Origin: Gari tellinella
Taxonomy: Eukaryota > Mollusca > Bivalvia > Cardiida > Psammobiidae
DNA length: 64,000 nucleotides
Reading direction: 5' to 3'
NCBI GenBank assembly: GCA_922989275.2
Contig: OV277864.1
Span: forward strand, 67,646,158 to 67,710,157
The first letter of the stretch is position 1. Every line of letters begins with the position of its first letter. The notes below the pieces were generated by a model that was not told where the DNA came from, did no database searches, and worked only from the letters and a program-made list of their open reading frames with translations. Of the stretch, positions 20,585 through 32,701 are shown piece after piece. Made by a program: the position numbers and the translations under genes.

Positions 20585-20869
20585 CAAATTATATACAAGT
20601 ATATTGGATCCAGATGAGACGCTGAGTAGCCCAATGTTTCATCTTGATCCAAACTATTCGACACATTGGTGAATTTTTCTGAGAGAAAATGGTGATTAAT
20701 AAACTTGGAGAGCTGTTGAAGGCGCCAAATAAATTTTGAAGATGTCAATCGCAGCATGTTAAAGATTATTAATGGGTTATCTACATTATATATAGGTCAC
20801 ATTGTCTTGTCTCTATTGTAGAAATTAATCAAACCTACATTAAGCTACCAACCACAATAAGATGAATAT

Positions 20870-21000
20870 AAGCAATCTTAATTACAGGTGGTAGCTTAAT
20901 GCAGAACAAAAGTAAAGCAGAAAGCTCCTTCAGGAGCTTTCTGCTTTACTTCTGTTCTGCATTAAGCAGTAACCTGCCTTTAGAGATCAATACATGCTTC
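20870..21000. repeat. Family B-like core hairpin
   Basis: GGTAGCTTAATGCAGAACAA, an AAAGTAAAGCAGAAAGCTCC arm and its complement. The terminal sequences are absent or diverged. Confidence 0.7.
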
Positions 21001-21430
21001 TTCTAAGAGTGTTGATAGACACAAGTCTATCTGTAATGTTCCGAGATACTTATCAGATATAGAAAATATTCTCATCTATTTTCATTCAGGCAGACACTCG
21101 GGTTAAGCTATAACCCTTTTTCTGGTGAACTTTTCAAATGGACAATTCCACTTTTGAAAAATGACCAGATTGCGTTGAATTTAGGAACTGTTATTTCGAA
21201 AATATTTCAGGAAAATTAAAGTATTACAAAGCACTCTGATCAGAGCTATACAGTCATACTAGTATACCAGTTTCTAGTGGAGAAATAGTTACGCTTTATT
21301 TAACCTTTATAGTGATCACCGGTGCAAACTTGAATTGCATTGACAATTTATTTGTATCCAGATCAGGTGTGAAATTTGATCTGGATATATTTTGTCCAAT
21401 GCCTGTATTAGTTCTCTGTCTAAAATGACA

Positions 21431-21812
21431 TTAACCCATTACTCCACAAATACACCTTTTTACACCTTTAATGTATTCATCTACTGAAAAAAAATAGTTC
21501 CACTTTCAAATATATAGTCATGAATATATGCACCATTAGACATATTTCAATATCCTAACTGATGGTAGCTTTAACCCATTACCCCATAAATATGCCTTTA
21601 ATTTATTTCTCCACTGAAGTAAATAGCTCAAATTTATTCAGTCGTGAATATGAACCATCAGAAATATCTTCTATACCCTAGCTGATTGTAGCTTAAAGCA
21701 AACTGGAAGTAAAGCAGAATGTGCCTTCACACATTCTGCTTTACTTTCAACCTGCTTTTAGTGGTCATATGTCTTCAAAACTAGAAAGACTCTATGGGGT
21801 AATGGGTTAAGC
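21431..21812. mobile_element. Family A fragment followed by a complete family A MITE
   Basis: The fragment 21431-21572 ends at GATGGTAGCT, where a second copy starts (TTAACCCATTACCCC) and runs to GGGGTAATGGGTTAA at 21812. The second copy therefore landed in the TTAA of the first. Confidence 0.8.
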
Positions 21813-22524
21813 AGGCGGAAAGTACATTCTACATTTCTGTCAATTTGCTTTATGTGGTCACCTGTTTTCCAAAACCAGGCAATTGGTTAAATTAATTGGT
21901 GAAATATTTACATTTTGTCAAACCACATTTGCAGGGAAATATCATAAGCACGAAAAAGGTTAATAATTATTACCGTTATATTGAAGTCATTTGCTAAAAG
22001 AGGGGGAAAAACAGCTTCAATTTCTGGAAAGTGATTCTCTAATGATACTCTGGAACTATTAGGACCAGAGCGTCAGAGAATTTACAACAAAATGATTTTA
22101 CCAGGAAATAAAGTCAAGCCATTATGACCACTGAAACTAAACTCAGTAATGGTGTGTTTTAAAGACAAGTGGCAGCTCAATGCAGGGTGATAGAAAAAAT
22201 TACTTTCAACTTACAAAAGAAACGTTCTGCTTTACTGTCATGTAGCATTCATTTAAGCAGTTAACCGCTTTTTGCTTACATAATGCTGACTGTCTAAGAC
22301 AGGTAACTGCTTAAATTAGGCTAAAAGCAAATAATTTCTCTTGGGACTAGCACAAAACACGAATGGTTGCTTTAAACAGTCAAAAAATAAAGCCACTAGC
22401 TCTTGATTCAAGTCATCACTCGATGAAGGCACAGAAATAATTCTAATAGAAGCTTCTTGCATTACTTTTATTCTGTTTTGTTTAAGCTTCAACTATGCTT
22501 AACCTTTTGGTAGTACAGTCAAAC

Positions 22525-22783
22525 TTCTGTTAATCCATTACCCCATAAATACGCCTTTTTACACCTTTAATTTATTCCTCTCCAGAAGATAATAAATACA
22601 ATTTATACTGTTACAAATAAGAATCTTAAGAAATATTTTCTATATTCAAGCAGATGAAAGCTTAAAGCAGACTGAAAGTAAAGCAGAATGCGCCTCAAGG
22701 CGCATTTTGCTTTACTTTTAGCCTGCTTTAAGTAGTCACCTACTTTCAAAACTAGAAACAGACCATGGGGTAATGGGTTAAAT
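22525..22783. mobile_element. Family A MITE
   Basis: It starts GTTAATCCATTACCCC, has a perfect core hairpin around GCGCCTCAAGGCGC, and ends ATGGGGTAATGGGTTAA. Confidence 0.85.
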
Positions 22784-23159
22784 CTAATCAACCACACAAA
22801 AGAATGACTAAATTAAGTTCAAAATGCAGGTAGCAGGTTTATTGAAGACATCAGCTTAATTCAACACAAAAAGTAAACCAGAAAGCTGCTGTTGCTTTAC
22901 TTTTGTCTTGCATTAAGCGGTCAACCTAATTTCCTCTTCAAAGAATGGTCGCTTTGAACCATGTTGACTGTAATACGTACTTGTATAAGATTGTGTCAGT
23001 CATATATATTATTATGTCAGGTGTAATGAATAATTGTATATAATTAGCGAACATTATTCAGGGTCATAGCTGGCCAGAGCTGTTAACTGACCATCCCTAT
23101 GGATATATATAGTCTTCTGCATGCTGTGGGTGATACATGAATTTGTGGTAACTATGGCA

Positions 23160-23230
23160 AACAGCTTGGATCCAGATGAGACGCCGAGTAACTCGGCGTC
23201 TCATCTGGGTCCAAACTTTTTGACACTCTA
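23160..23230. repeat. Family C core hairpin
   Basis: CAGCTTGGATCCAGATGAGA and complement around GCCGAGTAACTCGGC. A variant core (CAGTTTGGATCCAGATC) is at about 23500-23570. Confidence 0.75.
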
Positions 23231-23631
23231 ATGATTTTTTTAAAGAAAATGCATTTAAATTAAAACTTTTAGAATTGTTGCAGACGACAATTACATAGTG
23301 TGCAGATCAAGATTTAACATAATTGCAGCCAGTAACTGCATTGATTTTTATGTTCATTTTATTATCCTTTTCCCTCATAGTAATTAACACTTTATCATGC
23401 TGAATTGACACCCGCTTCAAATATGTCTCCTGCGAACAAAAAATCAAAGATAGTTTTATGCCTTTTTTAAACTGAAGAAAAGTTGAATATGAGTTATAAA
23501 CAGTTTGGATCCAGATCATTTAATGCCATGTTACACACATCTGATCTGGATCCAAACTGTTTGTAAATGTTAGCCATGTCACGCTTAGCACGATAAGGAT
23601 TAACACCTTTATATGTTATATATTCTTTATA

Positions 23632-23883
23632 TTAACCCGTTACCCCTTAAAAATGCCTTTTTACGCCTCTATTTATTCCTCCACTGAAGAAAATAGTTCC
23701 AATATATACAGCCAAGAATATGTACCAGAAGATATATTTTCTATATCCTTGCAGATGGTAGCTTAAAGCAGGCTGAAAGTAAAGCAGAATGTGCCTTAAG
23801 GCACATTCTGCTTTACTCTCAACCTGCTTTAAGTGGTCAACTGTTTTTCAAAGCTAGAAACAGGCTAAGAGGTAATGGGTTAA
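23632..23883. mobile_element. Family A MITE, complete 252 bp
   Basis: It runs from TTAACCCGTTACCCC to AGAGGTAATGGGTTAA with the full core hairpin (AGCAGGCTGAAAGTAAAGC). It is a good reference copy. Confidence 0.9.
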
Positions 23884-24125
23884 TTGCTTCAGTATTGTCC
23901 TGGTTAATTAAAGAGCCATACAGTAAAACCTGTGCTAGTGGTCACCTGGTATAAGCAGTCACCTGGCTTAAGTAGCCAGGTCGATTTCCCACAATTGAAT
24001 TCGTTCTACCATACACCTGCATTAAACAGTCACCTGGTCAACACAGTCAGTAAACAGAAAGCATTTAAATTTGGCACCATACTGGAATTTACCACCTCAT
24101 AATGTTTTAAAAGTTTTAAACCCAA

Positions 24126-24212
24126 GAATAATCTCCAACCCTTGCTATGGCTCCCAGCTTCTGCAAGAATGGTAGAGGCTGGGAGCCAAGCCAAAGGGTT
24201 AGAGATTACTCT
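24126..24212. repeat. Imperfect inverted repeat
   Basis: AATCTCCAACCCTTGC...GGCTCCCAGC pairs with GCTGGGAGCC...GGGTTAGAGATT over arms of about 33 bp. Confidence 0.7.
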
Positions 24213-24529
24213 TGAATCTAAAGCTTAGAAATCAGCTGGAGAATTTTAGCTATAAACACACTGACAGTTTTCAAATCTCCACAGAAAATAACCACCTGCA
24301 GAGAGTATCACTTTCACATTGTTTGAACTCTGTGAATGCTGGGTATTTTTTTTCCGTCTGCAACAATAATTGTCGTCTGCTACTGTTATAACAATTTTTT
24401 CAGCGGAGCTGTCTCGTTTCTATTTAGCCACACTTTCTATTTGGCCACACATTTCAACCAATTATATTTGATCAGAAATTTAGAATTAAGAGCACCTGTT
24501 GAAACTGAATAGTCTAATTGGATAGTAGC

Positions 24530-24720
24530 CAGGGCTCCAGATAAGTGAATTATTTCAAAACTTAAAATCTTTATTTGTGCATTAAACCCTGTGGTGTCAC
24601 TATAAATTTGAATTGTCTCTTCGAGACAATCAAAATGAGTGGTAACACCATAGGATTTGGTGCTGAAAGGAGTGAAAAAATGTGATTTGTTTAGTTTACT
24701 CCCTCTTATCTGGAGCCCTG
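24530..24720. mobile_element. Family E MITE
   Basis: Terminal CAGGGCTCCAGATAAG and CTTATCTGGAGCCCTG enclose a central hairpin GTCTCTTCGAGAC. The open frame across it is incidental. Confidence 0.85.
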
Positions 24721-25401
24721 TAGGCTGGTCTATGTCCAATTACAGTTTTACAAGATATGGACTGTGAGTGTAAAATTTAGAGACACAGACAGACACACAC
24801 TGCCTGTTTACTACACTGGGCTGATGCAATTATGCTTCTATTTTAAGATATGACATCTGAAATCTTTTTATAGATATACAGAGGAAGCTAGGGGTTTTGT
24901 AATTGTTTACTACCAATTTGTTTTAATTGTTAACTATTTGTACACATTTACCATACATTAAAAGCAATACTATATATAAATGGCCTCAAGTGAGTTAAAC
25001 ACAATCGTGTGGTTTCATCATTATTTACAAGAGTGAAGTACAGCAGACTGTTGTATCTGTACATTTGTGTATGCTATAGTTTGTTTCAAGAAACTCTATG
25101 AATGAAGTTTGATATATAGAACAATAGATTAATGTGAGGATCTCCTACCAGTAGCTAGGATATGAGTTAAATTATTGTTTTGTTTTGCATTTCTGTACAT
25201 GATAGTTTTGCATGTTAAATAAAAGTTACTGTTTCAATTGTATACTTGTATTTTTTGCTTTTCAATCCAAGATATTACAATTCTTTGAAAACCTCAATTT
25301 CATTCAATTTTGCACACCCATCTATATAGCCTTAGTTCAACCACTCATTCCGCTGAATATCTTTGTTAAAGATATTTCTTGTTTCTATATTCCTTTTCAA
25401 G
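24721..25401. other. Unassigned AT-rich stretch
   Basis: No conserved coding segment or repeat family was recognised. Confidence 0.5.
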
Positions 25402-25404
25402 ACA

Positions 25405-25515
25405 GTTTCAGTATGTCAAATAGTTTAAATCCTGATGAGACGCTGCGTAATGCAGCGTCTCATCAGGATCCAAACTGTTTGCAAACGTAATCATGAGTTT
25501 AGCCACTAGCGTACA
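25405..25515. repeat. Family C core hairpin, diverged
   Basis: AGTTTAAATCCTGATGAGAC and complement around GCTGCGTAATGCAGC. Confidence 0.7.
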
Positions 25516-26154
25516 AAGAATTAAACTGATATTCTCTCGAAACAGTGCTACCTCTCTTAAACAACTGCCCATTAAGGAAGAATGGAGATCTTTAAAATGC
25601 AGGTGAATGATTTAATGCAGGATAAAAGTAATGTAGAGCTTTCTGCATTACTTTTATCCAGCATTAAGCTACCACCCATATTGATAGACAGATTTTGGAA
25701 CTTAAATTGTGCATCATTGAAGAGATTATACGGTAACTATAAGATATCAATGTCTATGAAAAATAGGATGCGTTAGCTTAACTTTTCCAATCGCCATGGC
25801 AACTCATATCATCCATACCTGAGAAAATAAGATATTGGGCAACATTTGAAATATAAGTTCAAAGCAAATACACTTGATTACTTGTAACCCTTTGCATGCC
25901 AAAAACAGACAATAGCAAACAGTGCTGAGTCAGACCAGATACCTAGTAACTTAGTTCTCGATGAGAAGCAAAGGTGTATGTCACTTGAAATTGAATCATA
26001 TTTCTATTTACAATTGTGGCAAAGGTAGAAAAGATTTCATTAATTCCTTAATTTGGGCTAACAATATTCTTCAAACAATCTATTTATTTGGCATTCAATG
26101 ATTTAATGGTGCAGGAATTTAAGAACCTTCTCTTCTCAGCATGAACAGACCACG

Positions 26155-26562
26155 TAATATCCAAACTATTACAACCACTAAATCATGTTAACTATTAAGT
26201 GTTCTTTTTTAACGACAGGTGGCTGCTTAAAGCATGGTACGTGACATTAAAGAGTTTTCTGTTTTACTGTCACCATGCTTTAAGCTGTCACCTGTCTTTT
26301 ATACAATCATTTAGCATTTGTTTTAGTGGTTGTAATAGAGATCAAGCTCGAGGTTTCAGGGCTCCAGATAAGGGGAGTATTTCAAAAATTAAAATCTTTA
26401 TTTCTGCTTTAAACCCTATGGTGTCACTACTTATTAGAATCGTCTCGAAGAGACGATTCTAATGAGTAGTAACACCATAGGATTTGGTGCTGAAATAAGT
26501 GAGAAAATGTTGGTTTTGTTCAGTTTACTCCCCCTTATCTGGAGCCCTGGGTTTTACTGTAC
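26155..26562. mobile_element. Family B MITE holding a family E MITE
   Basis: Its core hairpin GGTGGCTGCTTAAAGC with complement is at about 26217-26300. The right end is split by a family E copy and finishes GGTTTTACTGTA. Confidence 0.75.
26357..26549. mobile_element. Family E MITE in family B
   Basis: It runs from CAGGGCTCCAGATAAG to CTTATCTGGAGCCCTG and is flanked by the 5-bp direct repeat GGTTT (26352-26356, 26550-26554). Confidence 0.9.
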
Positions 26563-26623
26563 ATTCAAACTTGTGTTAAACAGGCATACATTGAAGAAAA
26601 TGTATAAACCTCTAAAAACATGT

Positions 26624-26710
26624 GAGTGCTTAATGCTGGTTAAAAATAATGCAGAAAGCTCCTATAGGAGCTTTCTGCATTATTTTTTATCCTGCATTAA
26701 GCACTCACAT
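26624..26710. repeat. Family B-like core hairpin
   Basis: GAGTGCTTAATGCTGG and complement around AGCTCCTATAGGAGCT, without recognisable termini. Confidence 0.75.
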
Positions 26711-27124
26711 AAAATACAAGACTAACTGCCATTAGATCTTCTATTGCATAGCCTCTAAATAACTCAAGTCTGATTACACTGGAATGGAATTCACATAATT
26801 ATAATGATTTGCAAACTCTGTTTGTAATTTTCCCAAAATACATGGTGCAGACAGCCGGGCTCTCGCAGAAAGTCTTTGATCTGAACGTCCACTTTGTCAA
26901 TTAAACGCTGATGTTAGAACTTAGAACAGCTGATTCAGCAGTTTTGTATACTTATTGTATTTTGACAGTGTTTTTAATTAGCACACCTAGGCTTAATTAC
27001 CTGTTATTATATACAATATGTGGGTTTTCTTTGAAATATAAACTTCCAAGATTGCATGAAAGACAGTGACGCAAAGGTTTAAAAGAAATACTGATAGACA
27101 TAATATATAACAAACACTGATAGC

Positions 27125-27385
27125 TGCCAGACAAGACAGATGGACAGCAGAATGGACAGACAAACAGACAGAAGAACAGTTTTCTGTCATACAAACAGAC
27201 AGAATGTACAGACAGATGGACAGACAAAACAGATGGATGGATGGATGGACATAGACATACAGACAGATGAATTGTTAGACCGACAGGCAAACAAGACAGA
27301 AAGACAAAGGAATGGACAGACAGACAATACACATTGAGAGACAGACAGATGGACAGACAGCCAGACAAATAAATAGACAGACAGA
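27125..27385. repeat. GACA/GATG-rich microsatellite
   Basis: Degenerate repeats of AGACAGACAGATGGACAGAC. Open frames here, rich in Thr/Asp/Arg or Ser/Cys/Leu, are artefacts of the simple repeat. Confidence 0.9.
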
Positions 27386-27857
27386 GCTTATGCTGAAATA
27401 GTTTATATCTTTTTGACTAAATGAGATAATCATTAAATAACATAAGAGTCTCGGCAAATTTCAATTTGACCTTCATGTTTAATGTTTTATAAAGCCAAGC
27501 CTGAACATAGGACAGACAGATGAATGTTTCTCCCGCTGAATATAAAACTACACCCACTATGAATATCAATCATCTTAACAAGTACATTGACTAATAAAAT
27601 AAGAAAAAATTTCCCCAGGAAAGAGTGCAGACTCCTGTCAGACATATTCTATAAAATAGTGCAAACCCTGATCAGACAGCTCCTTCAGGATCAGGGTATA
27701 CACTGTTTTTTTGTAATATTTCCTAATGTATGTCATAAGGGTTTTAGTCATAACAGTGGAACCTTGATAACTCAAACTCCCTTAACTTCAGGAGCTGTCT
27801 GATCTGGGTCTACACTGTTTTTATAAATATGCCAATATATATTTATAGCAGGAGAAG

Positions 27858-28110
27858 GGTTTAACCAATTCCTCCATAGCCTATGTCTTGTTTTGAAGAC
27901 ATGTGTCCACTTAAAGCATGTTGAAAGTAAAGCAGAATGCGCCCTAAGGCACATTCTGCTTTACTTTCAACCTGTTTTATTAGCCACCATTTGTTAGAAT
28001 ATAGAAAATATTTCTTATGATACAGATTCTTGACTGTATAAGTTATTTTCTTCAGAGGAGGAATAAATTTATGGCGTAAAAAGGTGTATCTAAGGGGGAA
28101 AGGGTTAAGA
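27858..28110. mobile_element. Family A MITE
   Basis: It starts TTTAACCAATTCCTCC and ends GGGGGAAAGGGTTAA, with the AAAGTAAAGCAGAATGCGCC core. Family D half-hairpins lie at 27655-27715 and 27787-27823. Confidence 0.8.
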
Positions 28111-28242
28111 GTGTAAATCTTTGACAGACATGTTACTAGAAGGAGCACTCATGTTGGTGAGATATGATGATGCTTCAAGCCTCCATACAGAGAGGAAGTA
28201 AAGAGTTACATCCTGGTATTTCCTCGAGTATGTCATAAGGGT

Positions 28243-28455
28243 GTAACTCTTTGCATGCTAGCACTGATATGTGCCGCGGTTATTACCTTTGCAAACAGAT
28301 TGGATCCTGATGAGACGCCGCATAATGCGGCGTCTCATCAGGATCCAAACTGTTTGAAACTCTGATCCTGTTTTGAAAGAAATTTAGAAATTCTATTTTT
28401 AGAACAATAGCAGACAACAATTGTTGGAGACAAAATAATTACCCAGCATCCAAAA
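28243..28455. mobile_element. Family C MITE, complete
   Basis: It runs from GTAACTCTTTGCATGCTAG to TTACCCAGCATCCAAA, with a perfect GAGACGCCGCATAATGCGG hairpin. Confidence 0.85.
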
Positions 28456-28564
28456 CGTTTGGTGTGGTTAGTGAATCTCGATACATTCTCATCTCAAACT
28501 TCTTTACCCCCCGGTATGTTGCACGAGTTGAATTTCTTTGTTTTGTACTCGTTCAAGTCAAATC

Positions 28565-28660
28565 ATCATACCCATATTTTGAAGTTAAAATGTGACTTCG
28601 ACATGTTTTAACAACGAAATACGGAAATGTTTGACATTCACAAGTTGGAGACATAGAGGT
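28565..28660. repeat. Family F remnant
   Basis: Diverged CATACCCATATTTTGAAG and GAAATACGGAAATG arms around GTGACTTCGACATG. Confidence 0.5.
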
Positions 28661-29239
28661 TCGAATGTATTTGAATAATCCCTGCACCTTCTATAATCTA
28701 CCATATTGCCACAATGTCTGTATAAGGCACATAATATGATGTCCCCTAGCTGTATGAACGGTATATGCCATTTTGTTTTTACTAAGTTCAACTTGCCATA
28801 ATTCTTTAAAATTTGATGCATATTAAAATCCTGACCACATGCGCATCTGTAGTGCATGTGCAATCATCCTGTAAAATTATAAGACTGTAGCTTGAAAACT
28901 TTAGGGGAAGTTAGACAGCCAAAGTATGTATCACATACATGTATGTGGACGGACTGACAGACAAACAAATAGAACAACAGACTTTTAGTTTATAATATTT
29001 TGGGGACAGACCCTCGAGGGTCATTACAGTAAACTCAAAGTTACAATTTAAGTTATTTATCAGAAAAGAGATGAGCGCCATTTCAAAGTTCAGCCTGGTA
29101 AGGGTTAAAGCTTTCTATAATGATGCCAATAGTTGAAATGGCATTGTGCCACTGTTTGCCATTTTTAATTCTTTTCAGCTGAACCCATCCTGTAAGAATG
29201 AAGGGCTATAACCATTTTACCATTGCTCCCGATTTAAAC
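28661..29239. other. Unassigned stretch
   Basis: No gene or recognised repeat was seen apart from a short GACAGAC run near 28958. Confidence 0.45.
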
Positions 29240-29415
29240 AGCCACTAATTGAGGCGCATTCTGCTTTACTTTAAGCCTGCTTAAGCTACCCTCTGCTAGG
29301 AATTATAAAATATTTTTTACCATACATGTTCAAAACTGTCAAATTGAAACTATTTTCTTCAGCAGAGGAATAAATAAAATGCGATTAAAGTTGCTCCTAT
29401 TGGGGAAAGGGTTAA
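29240..29415. mobile_element. Family A MITE, half copy
   Basis: The right hairpin arm and body are preserved (GCATTCTGCTTTACTTTAAG) with the end GGGGAAAGGGTTAA; the left arm is mostly missing. Confidence 0.7.
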
Positions 29416-29521
29416 GCAGTCACCTGTATTTAAGAATATTGATGGGCCTTCTATTGAGTGGTTGCTGAATACAATATTGAATTTACAGTAAAACCTATCT
29501 TCAACCATGTTCAAATAACTC

Positions 29522-29773
29522 TTAACCCTTTACCCCATAGCTTATTTCTGGTTTGGAAGATAGGTTACCACTTAAAGTAGGTTGAAAGTAAAGCAGAATG
29601 CGCCTTAAGGCGCATTCTGCTTTACTTTCAACCTGCTTTAAGCTACCATTTTCTAGAAAATAGAAATTGTTTCTTATGATATATATTCATAACTGTATAA
29701 ATTAGAACTATTTTCTTCAGTGGAGAAATAAATTATAGGCGAAAAAAGGCGTATTTATGGGTTAATGGGTTAA
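29522..29773. mobile_element. Family A MITE, complete
   Basis: It runs from TTAACCCTTTACCCC to GGGTTAATGGGTTAA, with a perfect core around GCGCCTTAAGGCGC. Confidence 0.9.
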
Positions 29774-30146
29774 AGACCGAGGTGACAGCTTGCTGCTGGA
29801 CAAAAGTAATGCAACATGCGCAAGCTCCATCTGGAAGCTTTTACCATTTTTGTCCTGCATTAAGTAACTATTTAACTGTATTGTAAAGCTTCCCATGATT
29901 CTGTAGTTGGTCCCTCAAGGGAGAATACGATGTATAATGATAACATACTCAAACTTTTGAACAAATCAGCTAGAAATGGTATAAAAAATCCTGAACTATG
30001 GGTCATAACCTGACAAACACTTGTAACAAATCTGAAACTCAAACTGACAGGTTTATGTGTAAAACAATGTAAACTTTGAAGAAATGTTGAACTTATTTTT
30101 ATATAGGTGAATGTTAACCCATTACTAAATACAAAAACGCCTTTAT

Positions 30147-30281
30147 CAGGGATTCAGATAAGAGGGAGTAAACTCGACAAATCCAACATTTTCTCCATCA
30201 TTTCAGCACCAAATCCTTCGGTGTTACTACTCATTCGAATCACCTCAAAGAGACTATTCCAATGAGTATTTACACCATATG
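30147..30281. mobile_element. Family E MITE cut by a SINE
   Basis: CAGGGATTCAGATAAGAGGG through the central hairpin to ACACCATATG, where the SINE starts. Confidence 0.75.
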
Positions 30282-30572
30282 AATGTTTTTGATTTGTTTT
30301 GATTTTACGTCGCTTTCATTAGTATTTCAGTCATATCGCGACGTCCAGCTAATTACAGGTGGAGAAAGACCCCCAGAAATCATTTATGCACAGTTTCATG
30401 CACAAATTGGCAACTGGGTAGAACCACCAACCTTCCGCAAGCCAAAAGGAAGGCTTCCCCACATGAAAAATCGGAACAACCCTACTGGGATTCGAACTCA
30501 CAGAGGTAAGGAGCTTAGTGATGTAAGTCACAGTGACTATACCACTAGGCCACGGAGGGGGGCCCTCCCCCC
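30282..30572 (-). mobile_element. tRNA-derived SINE
   Basis: It reads on the minus strand: A box TGGCCTAGTGG and B box GAGTTCGAATCCC, an internal core, and the tail GACGTAAAATCAAAACAAAT. It is flanked by the 9-bp duplication CACCATATG (30273-30281, 30573-30581). Confidence 0.88.
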
Positions 30573-30707
30573 CACCATATGGTTGTATGCTTTATACCCC
30601 TCTTATTGCCACACGGAGGAAAGTGGTCCCAACCTAGAAAGTATTGAACATAAAAGCACAGAAGGCATTTCCATTATCTTTTCAGATAGTAGCTTTATGC
30701 TAAAATA

Positions 30708-30974
30708 ACCCTCTTTCCCATATAAGCTAGTGCCTTTTAGCACATTTAATTTATTCCTCTTCTGAAGTAAACAATTCCAATTTATACAGTCATGAACATG
30801 TACCGAAAGACAGCAGCAAATCTATCATCTATATCCTAGCTAGCAGATGGTAGCTTAAAGCAGGCTGAAAGAAAAGCAGAATGTGCCTTAAGGCACATTC
30901 TGCTTTACTTTCAACCTGCTTTATGTGGTTACCTGTCTACAAAACTAGAAACAGGCTATGGGATAAAGTGTTAA
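30708..30974. mobile_element. Family A MITE
   Basis: It starts ATAACCCTCTTTCCC and ends ATGGGATAAAGTGTTAA; the core hairpin is intact. A decayed family A right half follows to about 31185. Confidence 0.8.
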
Positions 30975-31254
30975 AGCATGTTGAAAGTAAAGCATAATCA
31001 TACTCCTGCTTATTACATCTACCATCTGCTAGGACATGGGAACTGTTTTCATATGGTGCATATTCAGTGACTGCATTAAAGCGGAGCTATTTATTTAGTG
31101 GATGAATAAATCAAATGCATAAAATGGCATTGGATGAATAAATTAAATGCATAAAATTGCATATCTACTGAGTAATGGGTTAAACTGTAGGATGCAAAAT
31201 TAAGTTTTATGTAAGACTAAATAAGCATTGCTTTCAACTTCAAATTACTTTTCC

Positions 31255-31451
31255 CAGGGCTCCAGGTAAGAGGGGGTAAATTGAACAAATACAGCATTTT
31301 CTCACTTGTTTTAACCCCAAATCCTATGGTGTGACTACTCATTTGAATCGTCTCGAAGAGACGATTCTAATGAGTAGTGACATCATAGGGTTTATTTCAG
31401 AAATTAAGATTTTAGTTTTTGAAATACTCCTTTTATCTGGATAGAGCCCAG
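31255..31451. mobile_element. Family E MITE
   Basis: It starts CAGGGCTCCAGGTAAG, has hairpin GAATCGTCTCGAAGAGACG, and ends ATAGAGCCCA. Confidence 0.85.
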
Positions 31452-31699
31452 TATAATTTTCCGCGATATATCAGAGAATGACAGCTGCAATGGTAGACAA
31501 ATTATAGACATTTTCAATACAATAAGCAGTTGTAAAGAAAATTACATATATCCTGTACGTAACATCACTAAAACATAATATTCTATAGACAAAACCACCA
31601 AAATCAATTTTCTTTTGAGTTGCCAATATTACGGCTATTCTGGGATAATTATCATTTAGAACAGTGATACCTGACTTTCTACATAACTTCTGTTCTGCA

Positions 31700-31945
31700 T
31701 TAACCCTTTCCCTTATAGAAGCGCCTTTTAGCACATTCACATTATTCCTCCGCTGAAAATATAGTTCCAAATGATACAGTCATGAATATGCACCATAAGA
31801 AATATGTCCTACATCTGCGGAAATGGTAGCTTAAAGCAGGCTGAAAGTAAAGCAGAATGCGCCTAATTCTGCTAAATACTTTCAACTTGCTTTAAGAGGT
31901 CACCTTTTTTCAAAACTAGAAAAAGGCTATGGGGTAAAGGGTTAA
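31700..31945. mobile_element. Family A MITE
   Basis: It runs from TTAACCCTTTCCCTTATAG to ATGGGGTAAAGGGTTAA. The right hairpin arm has lost a few bases. Confidence 0.85.
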
Positions 31946-32129
31946 GAAGACAGATGTCTTTAAAGGTCTCAATACTTTTGTATGGAATGATGCTTAAATT
32001 TTTTACCACATAGTAATGCTTTTTTTTATTACTTTTACTGTGGTGCAAAAAAAACTGTCTATATCCTGATGATGGTTGCAAAAAATTAAAGGTTGACTCA
32101 TAGATCCCTAAAATGTCAAATGAAGTTCC

Positions 32130-32343
32130 AAGTTTGCAATAAAGTTCAGTGCATTTTTGACTATGTATGGTTCTGTTAACCTTGTTTTACAAAATGGCAA
32201 ACAGTGTACACCCAGATCAGAGGGCTCCTATAGGAGCCCTCTGATCTGGGTGTACACTGTTTGCAATTAGAGCACATGTACTCTTCATATGTACACTGTT
32301 TGTAAAGAATGAATGCCTGTATACAGATCACTAGGGAGTCAAA
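32130..32343. mobile_element. Family D MITE
   Basis: It has hairpin GCAAACAGTGTACACCCAGA with complement at 32196-32262 and ends GATCACTAGGGAGTCAA. Confidence 0.75.
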
Positions 32344-32375
32344 TTCAATTTAAGTTAAGATCTCCGAAGCTATCT

Positions 32376-32655
32376 AGGGGGCCTCCGTGGCCTAGTGGTA
32401 TAGTCACTGTGACTAACAACACTAAGCTCCTCACCGCTGTGAGTTCGAATCCCAGCAGGGTCGTTCGGATTTTTCATGTGAGGAAGCCTTCCAGCTGGCT
32501 TGCGGAAGGTCTATGGTTCTACCCAGTTGCCGATTTGTGCCTGACACAGTGCATAAAAGACTTCTGGGGTCTTCCTCCACCTGTAATTAGCTGGACGTCG
32601 CGATATGACTGAAATACTGTTGAAAGCGACGTAAAATCAAAACAAATCAAATCAA
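32376..32655 (+). mobile_element. tRNA-derived SINE, intact and young
   Basis: It is 280 bp, with A box TGGCCTAGTGG at 32388-32398, B box GAGTTCGAATCC at 32441-32452, and 3' tail AAAGCGACGTAAAATCAAAA. A perfect 12-bp duplication CCGAAGCTATCT flanks it (32364-32375 and 32656-32667). It is antisense to SNX27 and lies next to the exon 2 donor. Confidence 0.93.
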
Positions 32656-32701
32656 CCGAAGCTATCTCTTTCAGCTTCAGACTATTTGCACAGAGACTTA
32701 C

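Larger units (their letters stand above)
3914..32701 (-). other. SNX27: SNX27 intron 2 (about 28.8 kb) holding the palindromic element
   Basis: The intron is bounded by GTAAGT at 32701-32696 and TTTTGTAG at 3921-3914. It contains the 9.6-kb palindrome and dozens of MITE copies. Transcription of SNX27 must read through the palindrome, so the pre-mRNA could fold into a very long duplex (inference). Confidence 0.9.

Noticed and set aside
27125..27385. Cysteine/serine/leucine-rich open frames
   Set aside because: Product of the GACA microsatellite in both strands.
30283..30708. 141-residue open frame
   Set aside because: It runs through the SINE and into a neighbouring MITE; no conserved protein.
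32376..32460. tRNA gene on the plus strand
   Set aside because: A and B boxes belong to a SINE with a 12-bp target duplication.
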